Source: Cytophagaceae bacterium UBA7467
GTDB lineage: Bacteria; Bacteroidota; Bacteroidia; Cytophagales; Spirosomataceae
Direction: 5' to 3'
Assembly (NCBI GenBank): GCA_002479785.1
Contig: DLPD01000018.1
Span: 103,260 to 167,259 of the forward strand
Length of the DNA stretch: 64,000 bases
The translations under genes and the position numbers were made by a program. Under the pieces are notes generated by a model. The model saw only the letters and a program-made list of their open reading frames with translations. It searched no databases and was not told where the DNA came from. Below are positions 33,434 to 42,476 of the stretch, piece by piece; position 1 is the stretch's first letter, and every line of letters starts with the position of its first letter.

Positions 33434-34213
33434 ATGGCGAATCTACGGGTAAGCTTAGTTCAAACTGATTTAGGTTGGGAAGATCCTGCTGCTAATTGTG
33501 CGGCATTAGAGGAAAAATTATCTGGCTTAGCCGGTAAAACAGATGTGATTGTCTTACCTGAAATGTTCGCCACAGGCTTTTCTATGACGCCTAACGGTGC
33601 AGAGATAGGCAAGGGACCTGTACTACAGTGGATGCAAGTACAAGCCAACCGCTTAGGGAGTTTGGTGGTAGGTTCTCTCAAAGTAAAACAACAAAACGCT
33701 TTCTTTAATCGGCTCTATGCCGTTCAGCCAGATGGGTCTTTTACCTCTTATGACAAGCGCCATTTGTTTCGGATGGGCGAAGAGCATATGTTTTATCAAT
33801 CAGGTGATAAGCAGGTGATAATTTCCTACAGGGGGTGGAACTTAGCTTTTTTTATATGCTATGATCTTCGCTTTCCAGTTTGGTCACGCAATGTTAACAT
33901 GGCTTATGACGCAGCCATTTATGTAGCGAATTGGCCTGCTCCTCGAGCGAATGCTTGGAGAACGCTGTTGCAAGCTAGGGCTATTGAAAACCTTTCTTAT
34001 GTAATAGGAGTGAACCGGGTAGGAACCGATGCGAATGGCCTAGATTATGCGGGTGATTCTTTGTTGGTTGATTTTAAAGGAGCACTTCAGCTTGATTTAG
34101 CATCGCAGGATCAAATTTTGACAAGTGAATTATCGGCAACTGAATTAGCCGGGTTTAGGGCAAAATTCCCAGCACACTTAGATGCAGATTCGTTTAGCTT
34201 GTCTTCTCTTTAA
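33434..34213 (+). CDS. Nitrilase-superfamily amidohydrolase (omega-amidase like)
   Basis: 259 residues with the nitrilase triad: Glu in VIVLPEMFATGFS (about 43), Lys in YDKRHLFRMGEEH (about 110) and Cys in FFICYDLRFPVW (about 143). The pattern fits YafV/Nit2-like omega-amidases that hydrolyse alpha-ketoglutaramate in methionine salvage-type reactions. 12 bp after the DUF4270 gene. The 3' end overlaps the convergent ABC gene by 20 bp. Confidence 0.9.
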   Translation: MANLRVSLVQTDLGWEDPAANCAALEEKLSGLAGKTDVIVLPEMFATGFSMTPNGAEIGKGPVLQWMQVQANRLGSLVVGSLKVKQQNAFFNRLYAVQPDGSFTSYDKRHLFRMGEEHMFYQSGDKQVIISYRGWNLAFFICYDLRFPVWSRNVNMAYDAAIYVANWPAPRANAWRTLLQARAIENLSYVIGVNRVGTDANGLDYAGDSLLVDFKGALQLDLASQDQILTSELSATELAGFRAKFPAHLDADSFSLSSL

Positions 34214-34883
34214 AGAATTGCTCTAAATCCTTGATTTCTTTCATTGGGCTATCGCTCACTAATTTGCCTTGGTGAATCAATAAAACCCGGTCGCAGATAG
34301 CTTCTACTTCCGATAGAATATGGCTAGAGAATAAGATAATGCGGTCTTTTTGTAAGCTTTTGATTAAGTTACGAATTTCATCACGTTGGTTCGGATCCAA
34401 GCCACTCGTCGGTTCATCTAAGATCAATATTGGCGGATCGTGTAAGATCGCCAAGGCTATTCCCACTCGCTGCTGATACCCTTTAGAAAGCGCTTGGATT
34501 TTCTTATGCGCCTCTTTTTCAAGGCCAACCCACTCGATCACCTCTTGAATTCGCTTGTCTGGATACTGGATTTGGTGAATATTTCCTATGAAGGCTAAAA
34601 ATTCCCGAACATACATTTCTGGATATAATGGGTTGTTTTCGGCTAAATAACCTATCTGCTTTTTAAGGGCAATTTCTTGTTCATGAGGATCTTTTCCGCC
34701 GATCGTAATGGAACCAGATGTAGGCTGGACAAGTCCCAAAAGCATTTTCAATGTCGTCGATTTCCCGGCTCCGTTGGGTCCCAGAAATCCCACTATTTGG
34801 CCCACTTCTATACGAAAGTTTAGGTCGTGAACGGCGGGTTGATTTCCGTAGTTTTTAGAAAGATTCTTTACCTCGATGAACAT
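34194..34883 (-). CDS. ABC transporter ATP-binding protein (GldA-like)
   Basis: 229 residues. Walker A GPNGAGKST (about 38-46), signature LSKGYQQRVGIA and Walker B ILILDEPTSGLDP are intact. The best fit is the ATPase of the GldAFG type, linked to gliding in Bacteroidota, but it is shorter than classic GldA and no gldF or gldG is adjacent. I choose the ATG at 34883, which begins the fold and sits 5 bp from a TACCTTTG box. Confidence 0.85.
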   Translation of the reverse strand: MFIEVKNLSKNYGNQPAVHDLNFRIEVGQIVGFLGPNGAGKSTTLKMLLGLVQPTSGSITIGGKDPHEQEIALKKQIGYLAENNPLYPEMYVREFLAFIGNIHQIQYPDKRIQEVIEWVGLEKEAHKKIQALSKGYQQRVGIALAILHDPPILILDEPTSGLDPNQRDEIRNLIKSLQKDRIILFSSHILSEVEAICDRVLLIHQGKLVSDSPMKEIKDLEQFFKEKTS

Positions 34884-34888
34884 ATTAA

Positions 34889-34896
34889 CAAAGGTA
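34889..34896 (-). promoter_or_regulatory. Promoter -7 box TACCTTTG for the ABC gene (leaderless)
   Basis: Minus-strand TAnnTTTG ending 5 bp before the ATG. Divergent from the ribBA box 24 bp away. Confidence 0.6.
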
Positions 34897-34919
34897 GTCA
34901 AAAAGGGAATTATTTCGTG

Positions 34920-34927
34920 TAACTTTG
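34920..34927 (+). promoter_or_regulatory. Promoter -7 box TAACTTTG for ribBA
   Basis: TAnnTTTG box 25 bp upstream of the ribBA ATG (34953). The leader is too short for an FMN riboswitch and none is seen. Confidence 0.6.
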
Positions 34928-34952
34928 TGTTTCTGATTCAAATGCCTACAAA

Positions 34953-36164
34953 ATGCTAGATGATATTCGCTTAGATCGTATTGAAGATGCCTTGGAAGAT
35001 ATTCGCCAAGGTAAAATAATTATAGTCGCGGACGATGAAGATCGGGAGAACGAGGGTGATATGATTTGTGCCTCAGAAGCGATCACGCCTGAAATCGTGA
35101 ATTTTATGATCAAGGAAGCGCGCGGTTTAATGTGTGTTTCTTTGACAGATGAGCGTTGCCAGGCATTGGGTTTAGAGATGATGGTGAATCAGAATACAAC
35201 TTCCCACGAGACACCATTTACGGTTTCAGTTGATTTATTAGGCAACGGTTGTACGACGGGTATTTCTGCTTCAGATCGTTCCAAGACTATTAAGGCATTA
35301 GTTGATCCTGCCACTCAGCCATCAGATTTAGGAAGACCTGGTCATATTTTCCCGTTAAAGTCACGTACAGAAGGTGTTTTGCGTCGTACAGGACATACGG
35401 AGGCTTCGATGGACTTCGCCCGTTTAGCCGGGTTTAAACCATCTGGTGTATTGATCGAGGTTTTGAATGAAGATGGCAGTATGGCGCGATTGCCTGATCT
35501 TCGCAAGTTGGCTGATAAACACCAGTTGAAACTAGTGACGATCAAAGATTTAATCGAATACCGGTTAGCTAAAGAATCTTTGATTAAGCGAGAAATTGGA
35601 GTGAACATGCCTACTGAATGGGGCTCTTTCGAATTAGTAGCGTTCAAGCAAATCAATACGGGAGATACGCATTTAGCCTTAATCAAGGGAAGCTGGGAAA
35701 AAGAAGAGCCTGTGATGGTACGGGTGCATAGTTCTTGTGTGACGGGAGATATTTTTGGTTCTTGTCGCTGCGATTGTGGTGAACAATTACACGCTGCCAT
35801 GGAAATGGTAGAGAAAGAGGGGAAAGGGGTAATTTTATATATGTTCCAAGAAGGCCGCGGAATCGGTCTAATTAATAAATTAAAAGCCTATAAATTGCAA
35901 GAGCAAGGCCGGGATACAGTGGAAGCGAACTTAGAATTAGGTTTCGCGATGGATGAGCGTGATTACGGCGTAGGTGCTCAAATTTTGCGTGACTTAGGTA
36001 TTCACAAGATTCGTTTAATCTCAAATAACCCGAAGAAAAGAGCCGGATTAATGGGATATGGATTAGAAATTGTGGATTCGATCGGAATAGAGATTCAAGC
36101 TAATCCACACAACCAAAAATACTTAGAAACGAAAAGAGATAAAATGGGGCACGCGATTCGCTAG
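34953..36164 (+). CDS. ribBA: Bifunctional DHBP synthase / GTP cyclohydrolase II
   Basis: 403 residues. The N-terminal RibB domain (about 1-205; DDEDRENEGDMI, TGISASDRS, GHTEASMDF) makes 3,4-dihydroxy-2-butanone 4-phosphate from ribulose 5-phosphate. The C-terminal RibA domain (about 210-400; zinc site CVTGDIFGSCRCDCGEQL and QEGRGIGLINKLKAY) opens GTP. Together they supply both riboflavin precursors. A hairpin with one mismatch spans the stop (36148-36175). Confidence 0.97.
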   Translation: MLDDIRLDRIEDALEDIRQGKIIIVADDEDRENEGDMICASEAITPEIVNFMIKEARGLMCVSLTDERCQALGLEMMVNQNTTSHETPFTVSVDLLGNGCTTGISASDRSKTIKALVDPATQPSDLGRPGHIFPLKSRTEGVLRRTGHTEASMDFARLAGFKPSGVLIEVLNEDGSMARLPDLRKLADKHQLKLVTIKDLIEYRLAKESLIKREIGVNMPTEWGSFELVAFKQINTGDTHLALIKGSWEKEEPVMVRVHSSCVTGDIFGSCRCDCGEQLHAAMEMVEKEGKGVILYMFQEGRGIGLINKLKAYKLQEQGRDTVEANLELGFAMDERDYGVGAQILRDLGIHKIRLISNNPKKRAGLMGYGLEIVDSIGIEIQANPHNQKYLETKRDKMGHAIR

Positions 36165-36175
36165 AATCACGTGCC
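36148..36175. terminator. Weak hairpin between convergent ribBA and prohibitin-like gene
   Basis: GGCACG-C-GATT pairs with AATC-A-CGTGCC around the ribBA stop codon. Only short T runs follow on either strand, so termination strength is doubtful. Confidence 0.45.
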
Positions 36176-36182
36176 ACTTTAC

Positions 36183-37085
36183 TTATTGATTCCCTAAGAT
36201 AATCGGGGCACTCTTGCTACCCATTATGATCACTTTCGCGTTAGGGGATTTAGCTAATTCTTTTTGGGCAATAATCGACTCATACTGCAATTGCTTGTCG
36301 CTTAGACCCGTCGACAAAATCTTTTGGTAATCCGCGATACCCTGCGCCTCCACCCGCTTTCTTTCCGCTTCTTGCTTTTCTTTCTGTAACACGAATTGCA
36401 TCTTTTGTGCATCTTGTTCCGCATTGATTTTCGATTCAATCGTTTGTTTTACAGAAGTAGGGAGATTGATGTTACGGATTAATAATTGCTCTAAAACCAA
36501 CCCTCTTTTCTTAAAATTCTTTTCAATATCTTGGTAAATACGCTGTTGAAATTCGTTACGCTTTAAGGAATATAGTGCTACGGCATCATAATAAACTGCA
36601 TTATCGCGAATCATGGTACGCGTAATTGGTCGTACGACCTTGTCCTTGTAGTCCTCTCCAATTTCGCGTAAGACGCGTGGAGCTTCAGATGGAATGATTC
36701 GGAATAGAACGGTTAAATCAACCACAACCTCTAATCCGTCGGCCGTTAAAACGCGGATTGCATCGTCCCCAGCTTTGTCGCCTTCGTCATGGACGCTTGA
36801 CATGGTATAGTTTTGGGTTTTTGCATCAAATACGACCACTTTTGCTAAAGGGTTAACAAAGTTAAGACCACTATTTAAGGTGGAGGGTTGCACTTTTCCA
36901 AATACGCTTTGGACTCCTACTTCACCTGCATCTACTTGTACAATAGCTGAACTCGTAACTCCAAGGATAGCCAAAACGGCTCCTACCACTTTGAAGGTTT
37001 TGCTGTATTTCGAGAATACTAAATTGGGGTTAGATATCGCATTTCCGGCGATAAATAACAAAATACCTAGGAAGATGAAAAACAT
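36183..37085 (-). CDS. Prohibitin-like SPFH/Band 7 protein
   Basis: 300 residues. Two hydrophobic segments near the N terminus (about 1-18 and 32-50) precede the SPFH domain (VDAGEVGVQSVFGKVQP ... VDLTVLFRIIPSEAPRVLREIG) and a charged coiled coil (about 215-265, KMQFVLQKEKQEAERKRVEAQG). SPFH proteins form large ring scaffolds in the membrane, often with FtsH-type proteases. Single gene with its own TAAATTTG box. Confidence 0.93.
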   Translation of the reverse strand: MFFIFLGILLFIAGNAISNPNLVFSKYSKTFKVVGAVLAILGVTSSAIVQVDAGEVGVQSVFGKVQPSTLNSGLNFVNPLAKVVVFDAKTQNYTMSSVHDEGDKAGDDAIRVLTADGLEVVVDLTVLFRIIPSEAPRVLREIGEDYKDKVVRPITRTMIRDNAVYYDAVALYSLKRNEFQQRIYQDIEKNFKKRGLVLEQLLIRNINLPTSVKQTIESKINAEQDAQKMQFVLQKEKQEAERKRVEAQGIADYQKILSTGLSDKQLQYESIIAQKELAKSPNAKVIIMGSKSAPIILGNQ

Positions 37086-37107
37086 AGTTTTTTGATTTAA
37101 ATGTTAT

Positions 37108-37115
37108 CAAATTTA
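37108..37115 (-). promoter_or_regulatory. Promoter -7 box TAAATTTG for the prohibitin-like gene
   Basis: Minus-strand TAnnTTTG 22 bp upstream of the ATG at 37085. Confidence 0.55.
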
Positions 37116-37137
37116 TCATAAAGTATTCAATAATCCC

Positions 37138-37145
37138 TAATTTTG
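37138..37145 (+). promoter_or_regulatory. Promoter -7 box TAATTTTG, almost on the MlaF-like start
   Basis: TAnnTTTG ending 3 bp before the ATG at 37149. A start point at the usual distance would fall inside the first codons, so either the spacing is short or this box is not used. Confidence 0.4.
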
Positions 37146-37148
37146 AAT

Positions 37149-37877
37149 ATGATTGAAATCAAGGGTTTATCTAAATCTTTTAACGGTCGTGTTGTGCTGA
37201 ATGACATTAGTGCGAATTTCCAACAAGGAAAGACGAATATGGTCATTGGTGGAAGTGGAACTGGGAAATCTGTTTTGCTAAAATGCATGATCGGGATTTT
37301 AGTGCCTGAACAAGGTCAGGTTCTCTACGATGGGCGTGATTTTTTGACAGCACACCCAGATGTGGTGAAAGAAATTCGCCGTGAAATGGGCGTTCTATTT
37401 CAAGGAGGAGCTCTTTTTGATTCTAAATCCGTTTTGGAAAATGTTCGTTTTCCGCTAGATACACTTACTTCACAAACGCTTGAGGAGAAAAACGCGCAGG
37501 CGATGCTCTGTTTACAACGCGTAGGTCTAGAGAAATCAGCCTTGTTGATGCCATCTGAAATTTCTGGAGGAATGAAAAAGCGGGTGGGTATCGCAAGAGC
37601 CATTGTCATGAATCCGAAATATTTGTTCTGTGATGAGCCTAACTCAGGTTTAGATCCATTGACTGCGGTGAAAATTGATTATTTAATTCAGGAAATCACG
37701 CAGGAATACAACATGACCACGGTGGTTATTTCGCATGATATGAATTCAGTGATGCGGATGGGGGAATCCATCATCTTTTTAAAAGAGGGAAGGAAGATTT
37801 GGGAAGGGAATTCAGAGACTTTTCACCACTCGGGAGAACCCGCTTTAGAGGAGTTTTTATCAACAAAATTAGTTTAA
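37149..37877 (+). CDS. ABC transporter ATP-binding protein, MlaF-like
   Basis: 242 residues. Walker A GGSGTGKS (about 34-41), LFQGGALFDSKSVLENVRFPL (the Q-loop pattern of the MCE/Mla branch), signature SGGMKKRVGIARA and Walker B YLFCDEPNSGLDP. Mla systems move phospholipids between the membranes. The permease MlaE, usually adjacent, is not here, and murB follows after 1 bp. I choose the ATG at 37149 over the TTG at 37143. Confidence 0.9.
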   Translation: MIEIKGLSKSFNGRVVLNDISANFQQGKTNMVIGGSGTGKSVLLKCMIGILVPEQGQVLYDGRDFLTAHPDVVKEIRREMGVLFQGGALFDSKSVLENVRFPLDTLTSQTLEEKNAQAMLCLQRVGLEKSALLMPSEISGGMKKRVGIARAIVMNPKYLFCDEPNSGLDPLTAVKIDYLIQEITQEYNMTTVVISHDMNSVMRMGESIIFLKEGRKIWEGNSETFHHSGEPALEEFLSTKLV

Positions 37878-37878
37878 T

Positions 37879-38883
37879 ATGTACTCTCTACGTGCTTATA
37901 ATACGTTTGGGATTGAGGCGGGAGCCAGTCAATTCGTAGAGATTAGCTCCATTGATCACTATATTTCGCTGCGTAAATCGGGGGAATATGCGCATTTGCC
38001 TCACCTTTTTCTAGGTGGAGGAAGTAATGTGTTGTTGACTAAATCCCAGGAGGCCTTGGTAGTTAAAATTTCTATTCCAGGTATCGATGTTATAAAAGAG
38101 GATGCTGAATATGTGTGGTTGAGAGGGGGGGCTGGAGTGGTTTGGGACGAATTTGTTCAATTTGCTGTGAACCATGGCTGGTCTGGATTAGAGAATTTAT
38201 CGTTAATTCCGGGTACCGTGGGTGCGGCTCCCATGCAAAATATCGGTGCCTACGGTGCTGAAATTAAGGATACTTTTGAGTCTTTGGAGGCATTGAATTT
38301 GCAGACTTTGGAAATAGAGGTATTCGACGCCAAAGCTTGTGCTTTTGGCTACCGAGAGAGCTTCTTTAAGCGCGCAGGAAAGGGTCAATACCTAATTAGC
38401 GCTGTGACGTTTAAGTTGTCCAAGAAACCTTCGGTAAAAACGTCTTATGGAGCGATCCAAGATGTTTTAGCAGCTAAAGGAATTACACAGCCATCTATCC
38501 GCGAAGTAGCGGATGCTGTCATTGAAATTCGCCAGAGTAAGTTGCCAGATCCTAAAGAAATCGGTAACTCGGGTAGCTTCTTTAAAAATCCAACGGTTTC
38601 GGCCTCTGAGGCGTCGCGACTGATGGCTGAATTTCCGGGGATTCCGAATTATCCTGTAGAAGGAAGTACTGATGTCAAATTTCCAGCAGGTTGGTTCATT
38701 GAGAAGGCTGGTTGGAAAGGCTTCAGAAGAGGGGATGCAGGGGTGCATGCGAAGCAAGCACTCGTTTTAGTGAATTATGGAGAGGCAACAGGTGCGGAGA
38801 TTTTAGCCCTCTCGGAAGAAATTAAGCAATCAATTAAAGACACGTTCGGTGTTTCATTAGAGACCGAAGTAAATATTTTATAA
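37879..38883 (+). CDS. murB: UDP-N-acetylmuramate dehydrogenase
   Basis: 334 residues. FAD-binding PCMH domain (FLGGGSNVLL, LRGGAGVVWDEFV, GLENLSLIPGTVGAAPMQNIGAYG) and the MurB C domain (KLPDPKEIGNSGSFFKNP, with the catalytic-type Ser in GNSGSFFKNP). It reduces UDP-GlcNAc-enolpyruvate to UDP-MurNAc for peptidoglycan. Packed between the MlaF-like gene (1 bp) and kdsA (1 bp): one envelope operon. Confidence 0.96.
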   Translation: MYSLRAYNTFGIEAGASQFVEISSIDHYISLRKSGEYAHLPHLFLGGGSNVLLTKSQEALVVKISIPGIDVIKEDAEYVWLRGGAGVVWDEFVQFAVNHGWSGLENLSLIPGTVGAAPMQNIGAYGAEIKDTFESLEALNLQTLEIEVFDAKACAFGYRESFFKRAGKGQYLISAVTFKLSKKPSVKTSYGAIQDVLAAKGITQPSIREVADAVIEIRQSKLPDPKEIGNSGSFFKNPTVSASEASRLMAEFPGIPNYPVEGSTDVKFPAGWFIEKAGWKGFRRGDAGVHAKQALVLVNYGEATGAEILALSEEIKQSIKDTFGVSLETEVNIL

Positions 38884-38884
38884 C

Positions 38885-39694
38885 ATGACATTACCCACAT
38901 TAGCTAATTTAGGCAAAGGTCCTTTCTTTTTAATGGCAGGATCTTGTGCCATAGAGAGCAACGATTTAGCTTTTGAGATTGCAGAAAAAATAGATGGTAT
39001 CACGAAATCAATGGGTATTCCCTATATTTTCAAAGGTTCCTACCGCAAGGCAAATCGTACTAAAATTGATTCCTTTACCGGTATTGGTGATATCAAAGCG
39101 CTCGAAATTTTGCAAGCGGTGGGAAAAAAGTATGCTTTACCTACCGTAACGGATATTCACGAAAGCTCGGAAGCAGCCATGGCGGCGGCTTATGTCGATG
39201 TGTTACAAATTCCGGCATTCCTTTGTCGTCAAACTGACTTATTAGCTGCTGCTGCCCAAACAGGCAAAGCAGTTAATATCAAAAAAGGACAATTCATGTC
39301 GGGCGCTTCTATGCGTTTTGCCGTGGAAAAAGTGTTACATGAGAATCCAGAAGCGGTTGTTTACTTAACTGACCGTGGTAATTCCTTTGGTTATGGAGAT
39401 TTAGTAGTGGATTACCGAAATATTCCGGAGATGTCTGCGATGAATGTGCCTGTCATCATGGATTGCACGCACTCTTTACAACGTCCTAATCAAACGACAG
39501 GCGTAACGGGTGGACAACCCGCTCTGATTGAAACCATCGCTAAAGCGGCAATTGCGGTAGGTGCTGATGGAATCTTTATCGAAACTCACCCGAATCCTTC
39601 CATTGCGAAATCAGATGGGGCAAATATGCTTCCATTAGATCAACTAGAAGGTCTGTTAGAGAAACTATTACGTGTTCGCGAAGCGATTGTTTAA
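38885..39694 (+). CDS. kdsA: 3-deoxy-8-phosphooctulonate synthase
   Basis: 269 residues. AGSCAIESNDLAFEIAEK, FKGSYRKANRTKIDSFTGIG, DVLQIPAFLCRQTDLL, KKGQFMSG and DCTHSLQRPNQ are KdsA signatures. It condenses PEP with arabinose 5-phosphate to make KDO 8-phosphate, showing that this cell makes KDO-type LPS. Third gene of the MlaF-murB-kdsA run; its stop overlaps the convergent gene by 4 bp. Confidence 0.96.
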   Translation: MTLPTLANLGKGPFFLMAGSCAIESNDLAFEIAEKIDGITKSMGIPYIFKGSYRKANRTKIDSFTGIGDIKALEILQAVGKKYALPTVTDIHESSEAAMAAAYVDVLQIPAFLCRQTDLLAAAAQTGKAVNIKKGQFMSGASMRFAVEKVLHENPEAVVYLTDRGNSFGYGDLVVDYRNIPEMSAMNVPVIMDCTHSLQRPNQTTGVTGGQPALIETIAKAAIAVGADGIFIETHPNPSIAKSDGANMLPLDQLEGLLEKLLRVREAIV

Positions 39695-41589
39695 TGCATC
39701 TTGTAGCTGATTTGTAGGGTGATATCGGTTTTATGATTCCCTTCAATTGCCTCTAAGCTAGAACCTATCTCCGTTCGATCCTGGTATTGAATGCGTGCCC
39801 ATTTAGCGGCTAAAGAGATTTCTTTGTTCCATTGATAAGCAATCACTAGTGTTGTTTTAATGGCTTTACCTGCATGGGCTGGCAAAAGAAAGGAATAAGG
39901 AACTCCTGGTTCATAGGCATAATTCCGCGTGTCATAGCTAGGCGTATTAATCAAGGCAAACCGTCCTTGTATATTCCATTTGCCTTGATCCCATTTTATG
40001 TCTTGTAGTAGTAAAAAACCGATTTCTGAACCCAATGAGGAGCCCATTACGCGCACGTGAAAATCCCAAGATTTGATGGCAATATAATGGCCATCCAGAC
40101 TGATCTGAATCAAGTCTTTTTCTTCCTTTCGAGTCCATTTACCTTGGATGAATCCACGTGCGCTATGCCTTTTTTCCCACTGCAAACGGCTAAGCAATTC
40201 CCAGCCAGACGTATTTGGATTTACAACTTGGTATTTAGGACCAGGGAAGCGAAAATAATCGAAATAGGAGCTAAGCTTCATTCGCCTATTGATTTGATAA
40301 CCTAAGCCCAGGAAAAGACCTATTTCGTTGAGATTTTCTGCGTTTTCAGAAAGTCCATTCGATTTAGGGCTGAAATAGCCAGCGGAATAGTGCCTGAGTA
40401 AATAGGAGATATCTAATTTCTTTGATAGAGAGGTGGCAGCAGAATGAATGAAGGAATACTGATTTAAGCCAGCATAAGCAAGCTCGCCCACCATTCGGAT
40501 GTTCTTCAGCGGATATTGGAAGCTGATAGAATAATTCTTTAGTTCATTTCCAGACCATTCGGGCTGCTTATAGCCTATTCCGATGGGTTTAGGAAAAGAC
40601 CAAAGGGTATAAACCGCGTTTAACTGGAGGATGAGTGGGATGCTTAGTGGTGTAAAGCTGAGGTTTGCCCCTGCTGTTTTTTCTTGCATTGCATTTCTAT
40701 GGCTGATTTCCGAATTCGTTCGATGAAAACCATCTTCGACCCTCGTTCGCAAATAGGTTTTTCCTGTTGAATCAATTCCAGTGGTGGCATCTAAATTTCG
40801 GTAGGACACAAAAGTCTGAATTCTGAGATTTTCCTTCAGCTTAAAAGTGGCATTAATTCCTCTGTAGTAGCCATATTCAACACTAGAACTGTAGACTAAA
40901 CCCCCAAGATTGAATTTTTGAGTGGCTTTGATGCTCTCAAAACTCTTGCCTAAGGAAAAGCCTCCAGATTGAACAAGTCCTTGTCCCCATTGATTGATGA
41001 AATCGCCTAGGAGGACTTTTTCCAGTACACCTTGGGATTTAAATGCTATAAATCCACTGCTAAAATCGCTCAGATCTTTCTCTCCTGCGTCTTTTTGTAG
41101 CAGAAATCCTATCCGAAGGTTGGCATTCAATTGACCCCGATAACGAAGAGTTTGATTGGTTCTATCGCCTATATAGCGGATCTTGCTTCGTAGATCAGGG
41201 TCAGTAAAGCCTTTTTTAGTCTCTACGGTCCAATCACTTTTAAACAAAATTTGATGGGTGGACGCATTCGGTTTCCACCAGTTGGGAGTCATTGGTTGGC
41301 AAACTAAGTAGTCTTGAATTCGGCGCAAGAAGGCTAAATCCCATCCCGGGATAGTTTGTAATTCGAGGATCGATTGGAATGAGCCTATTTGTTTGCGGAA
41401 TGCTATAAATGCAGTGATTTGATCTGAGTTAAATAGGAGAGATGATTGTAGCTCCGTTTCAGATACGAGATTTATATTCAGAGGATTCGCTAGATAGTAG
41501 TCGAAGCTAGATTGCTTTTCCTCCTCCACTTGCGTAGGAATTTGGGCGAAACAGCTAAAAGAAGTCAGGAAAAGTAGGATCGTTTTCAA
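39691..41589 (-). CDS. Helix-hairpin-helix outer-membrane protein
   Basis: 632 residues. A signal peptide (KTILLFLTSFSCFAQ) and two ComEA-like HhH segments (about 35-95, NPLNINLVSETELQ ... IGSFQSILELQTIPGW) precede about 500 residues of alternating strands ending in SYKMH, as in a large beta-barrel. This architecture recurs in Bacteroidota and its role is unknown. The open frame begins with TTG at 41589; no in-frame ATG precedes the signal peptide. Confidence 0.8.
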   Translation of the reverse strand: MKTILLFLTSFSCFAQIPTQVEEEKQSSFDYYLANPLNINLVSETELQSSLLFNSDQITAFIAFRKQIGSFQSILELQTIPGWDLAFLRRIQDYLVCQPMTPNWWKPNASTHQILFKSDWTVETKKGFTDPDLRSKIRYIGDRTNQTLRYRGQLNANLRIGFLLQKDAGEKDLSDFSSGFIAFKSQGVLEKVLLGDFINQWGQGLVQSGGFSLGKSFESIKATQKFNLGGLVYSSSVEYGYYRGINATFKLKENLRIQTFVSYRNLDATTGIDSTGKTYLRTRVEDGFHRTNSEISHRNAMQEKTAGANLSFTPLSIPLILQLNAVYTLWSFPKPIGIGYKQPEWSGNELKNYSISFQYPLKNIRMVGELAYAGLNQYSFIHSAATSLSKKLDISYLLRHYSAGYFSPKSNGLSENAENLNEIGLFLGLGYQINRRMKLSSYFDYFRFPGPKYQVVNPNTSGWELLSRLQWEKRHSARGFIQGKWTRKEEKDLIQISLDGHYIAIKSWDFHVRVMGSSLGSEIGFLLLQDIKWDQGKWNIQGRFALINTPSYDTRNYAYEPGVPYSFLLPAHAGKAIKTTLVIAYQWNKEISLAAKWARIQYQDRTEIGSSLEAIEGNHKTDITLQISYKMH

Positions 41590-41660
41590 GGAATTAATTT
41601 TCCCTGAAATTACCGTATGATCGAGCTTTAAGGCAGATTAAAACTGATAATGATAATCAG

Positions 41661-42467
41661 TTAGTTGAACTTTCGTTCAATGAGTTGGTGAAGTTCCTCC
41701 CAGATAGCTTCATTCTCCGCACGGCGATAGTCTGAGTATCGTTCTAAGAGCGCTTGAGACCATGTTTCAGCTTCCGCCTCATTATCGATGAATTGAATAA
41801 GTGATTCTAGCTTAGCTACATCCCCTCGGAAAATCTCTTGAATGTATTTGATGCGTTGGTGGAGGCTAATTGTGTCCGCGATGCGTTGAGTCATTTGTGA
41901 CTCGACTTTGGATTTCAAAGAATTCGGTGAGCCACTTAATAAATCCTTAAGGCGGGTAAATTCCTCTTCTGAAGAATCCTCTAGGCTTTCTGGTGCTTCG
42001 AAATAGACCTCCGTATTCAATAAATCGAAAGGCTCTGCGGGAGTTTCAGCAGCTGGGTAATCGAAAGTCTCAGCTGGTGCCTCGTAAGTCGGCGCATCCG
42101 ACACAGGTGCCTCGTAAACTGGCGCCTCTGGCGCCTCATAGGAGTTCAATAAATCCGCAAAACTGGGCTGAGGTACATCTTCTACAGGTACCGCTAGACT
42201 TTCAATCCAAGATGCCCAGATAAACGCTGGCAAGGCAACTTGGTATAACAAGGTTTGCGCAATTCCTTCCCATTTCTCTTGAAAACGGGGACTAGACCAC
42301 GGAAAATTAGGGAAGTTTTCTTGTGCACGAGCTGAGTTTAACTGAGCTAATAGCTCGGCTTGAATCTCCTCGATGATGGAGGTAGGAACCTCCCAAGCTA
42401 ATACCTCTTGAAATGTGATTGATTCAGGAGAATCATTCCAGTATTGCAAGAATATATTAGGTGCCAT
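41661..42467 (-). CDS. Hypothetical protein with Glu-Ala-Pro repeats
   Basis: 268 residues, not recognised. The N-terminal part (1-105, mostly helical, Trp-rich) leads into a proline/acid-rich linker (about 108-160) with YEAPEAPVYEAPVSDAP-type repeats. A helical C-terminal domain follows (about 165-268, TRLKDLLSGSPNSLKSKVESQ ... EELHQLIERKFN). It begins 9 bp after rnc and is probably the last gene of acpP-fabF-rnc. No signal peptide, so cytoplasmic. Function unknown. Confidence 0.75.
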   Translation of the reverse strand: MAPNIFLQYWNDSPESITFQEVLAWEVPTSIIEEIQAELLAQLNSARAQENFPNFPWSSPRFQEKWEGIAQTLLYQVALPAFIWASWIESLAVPVEDVPQPSFADLLNSYEAPEAPVYEAPVSDAPTYEAPAETFDYPAAETPAEPFDLLNTEVYFEAPESLEDSSEEEFTRLKDLLSGSPNSLKSKVESQMTQRIADTISLHQRIKYIQEIFRGDVAKLESLIQFIDNEAEAETWSQALLERYSDYRRAENEAIWEELHQLIERKFN

Positions 42468-42476
42468 AGGTATTGA

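Noticed and set aside
35342..35800. Minus-strand ORF opposite ribBA
   Set aside because: Shadow of the well-conserved ribBA frame.
39670..39694. Hairpin-array unit at the end of kdsA (CGCGAAGCGAT)
   Set aside because: It encodes the expected KdsA C-terminal residues (REAIV), has no linker and no further units, so it is coding coincidence.
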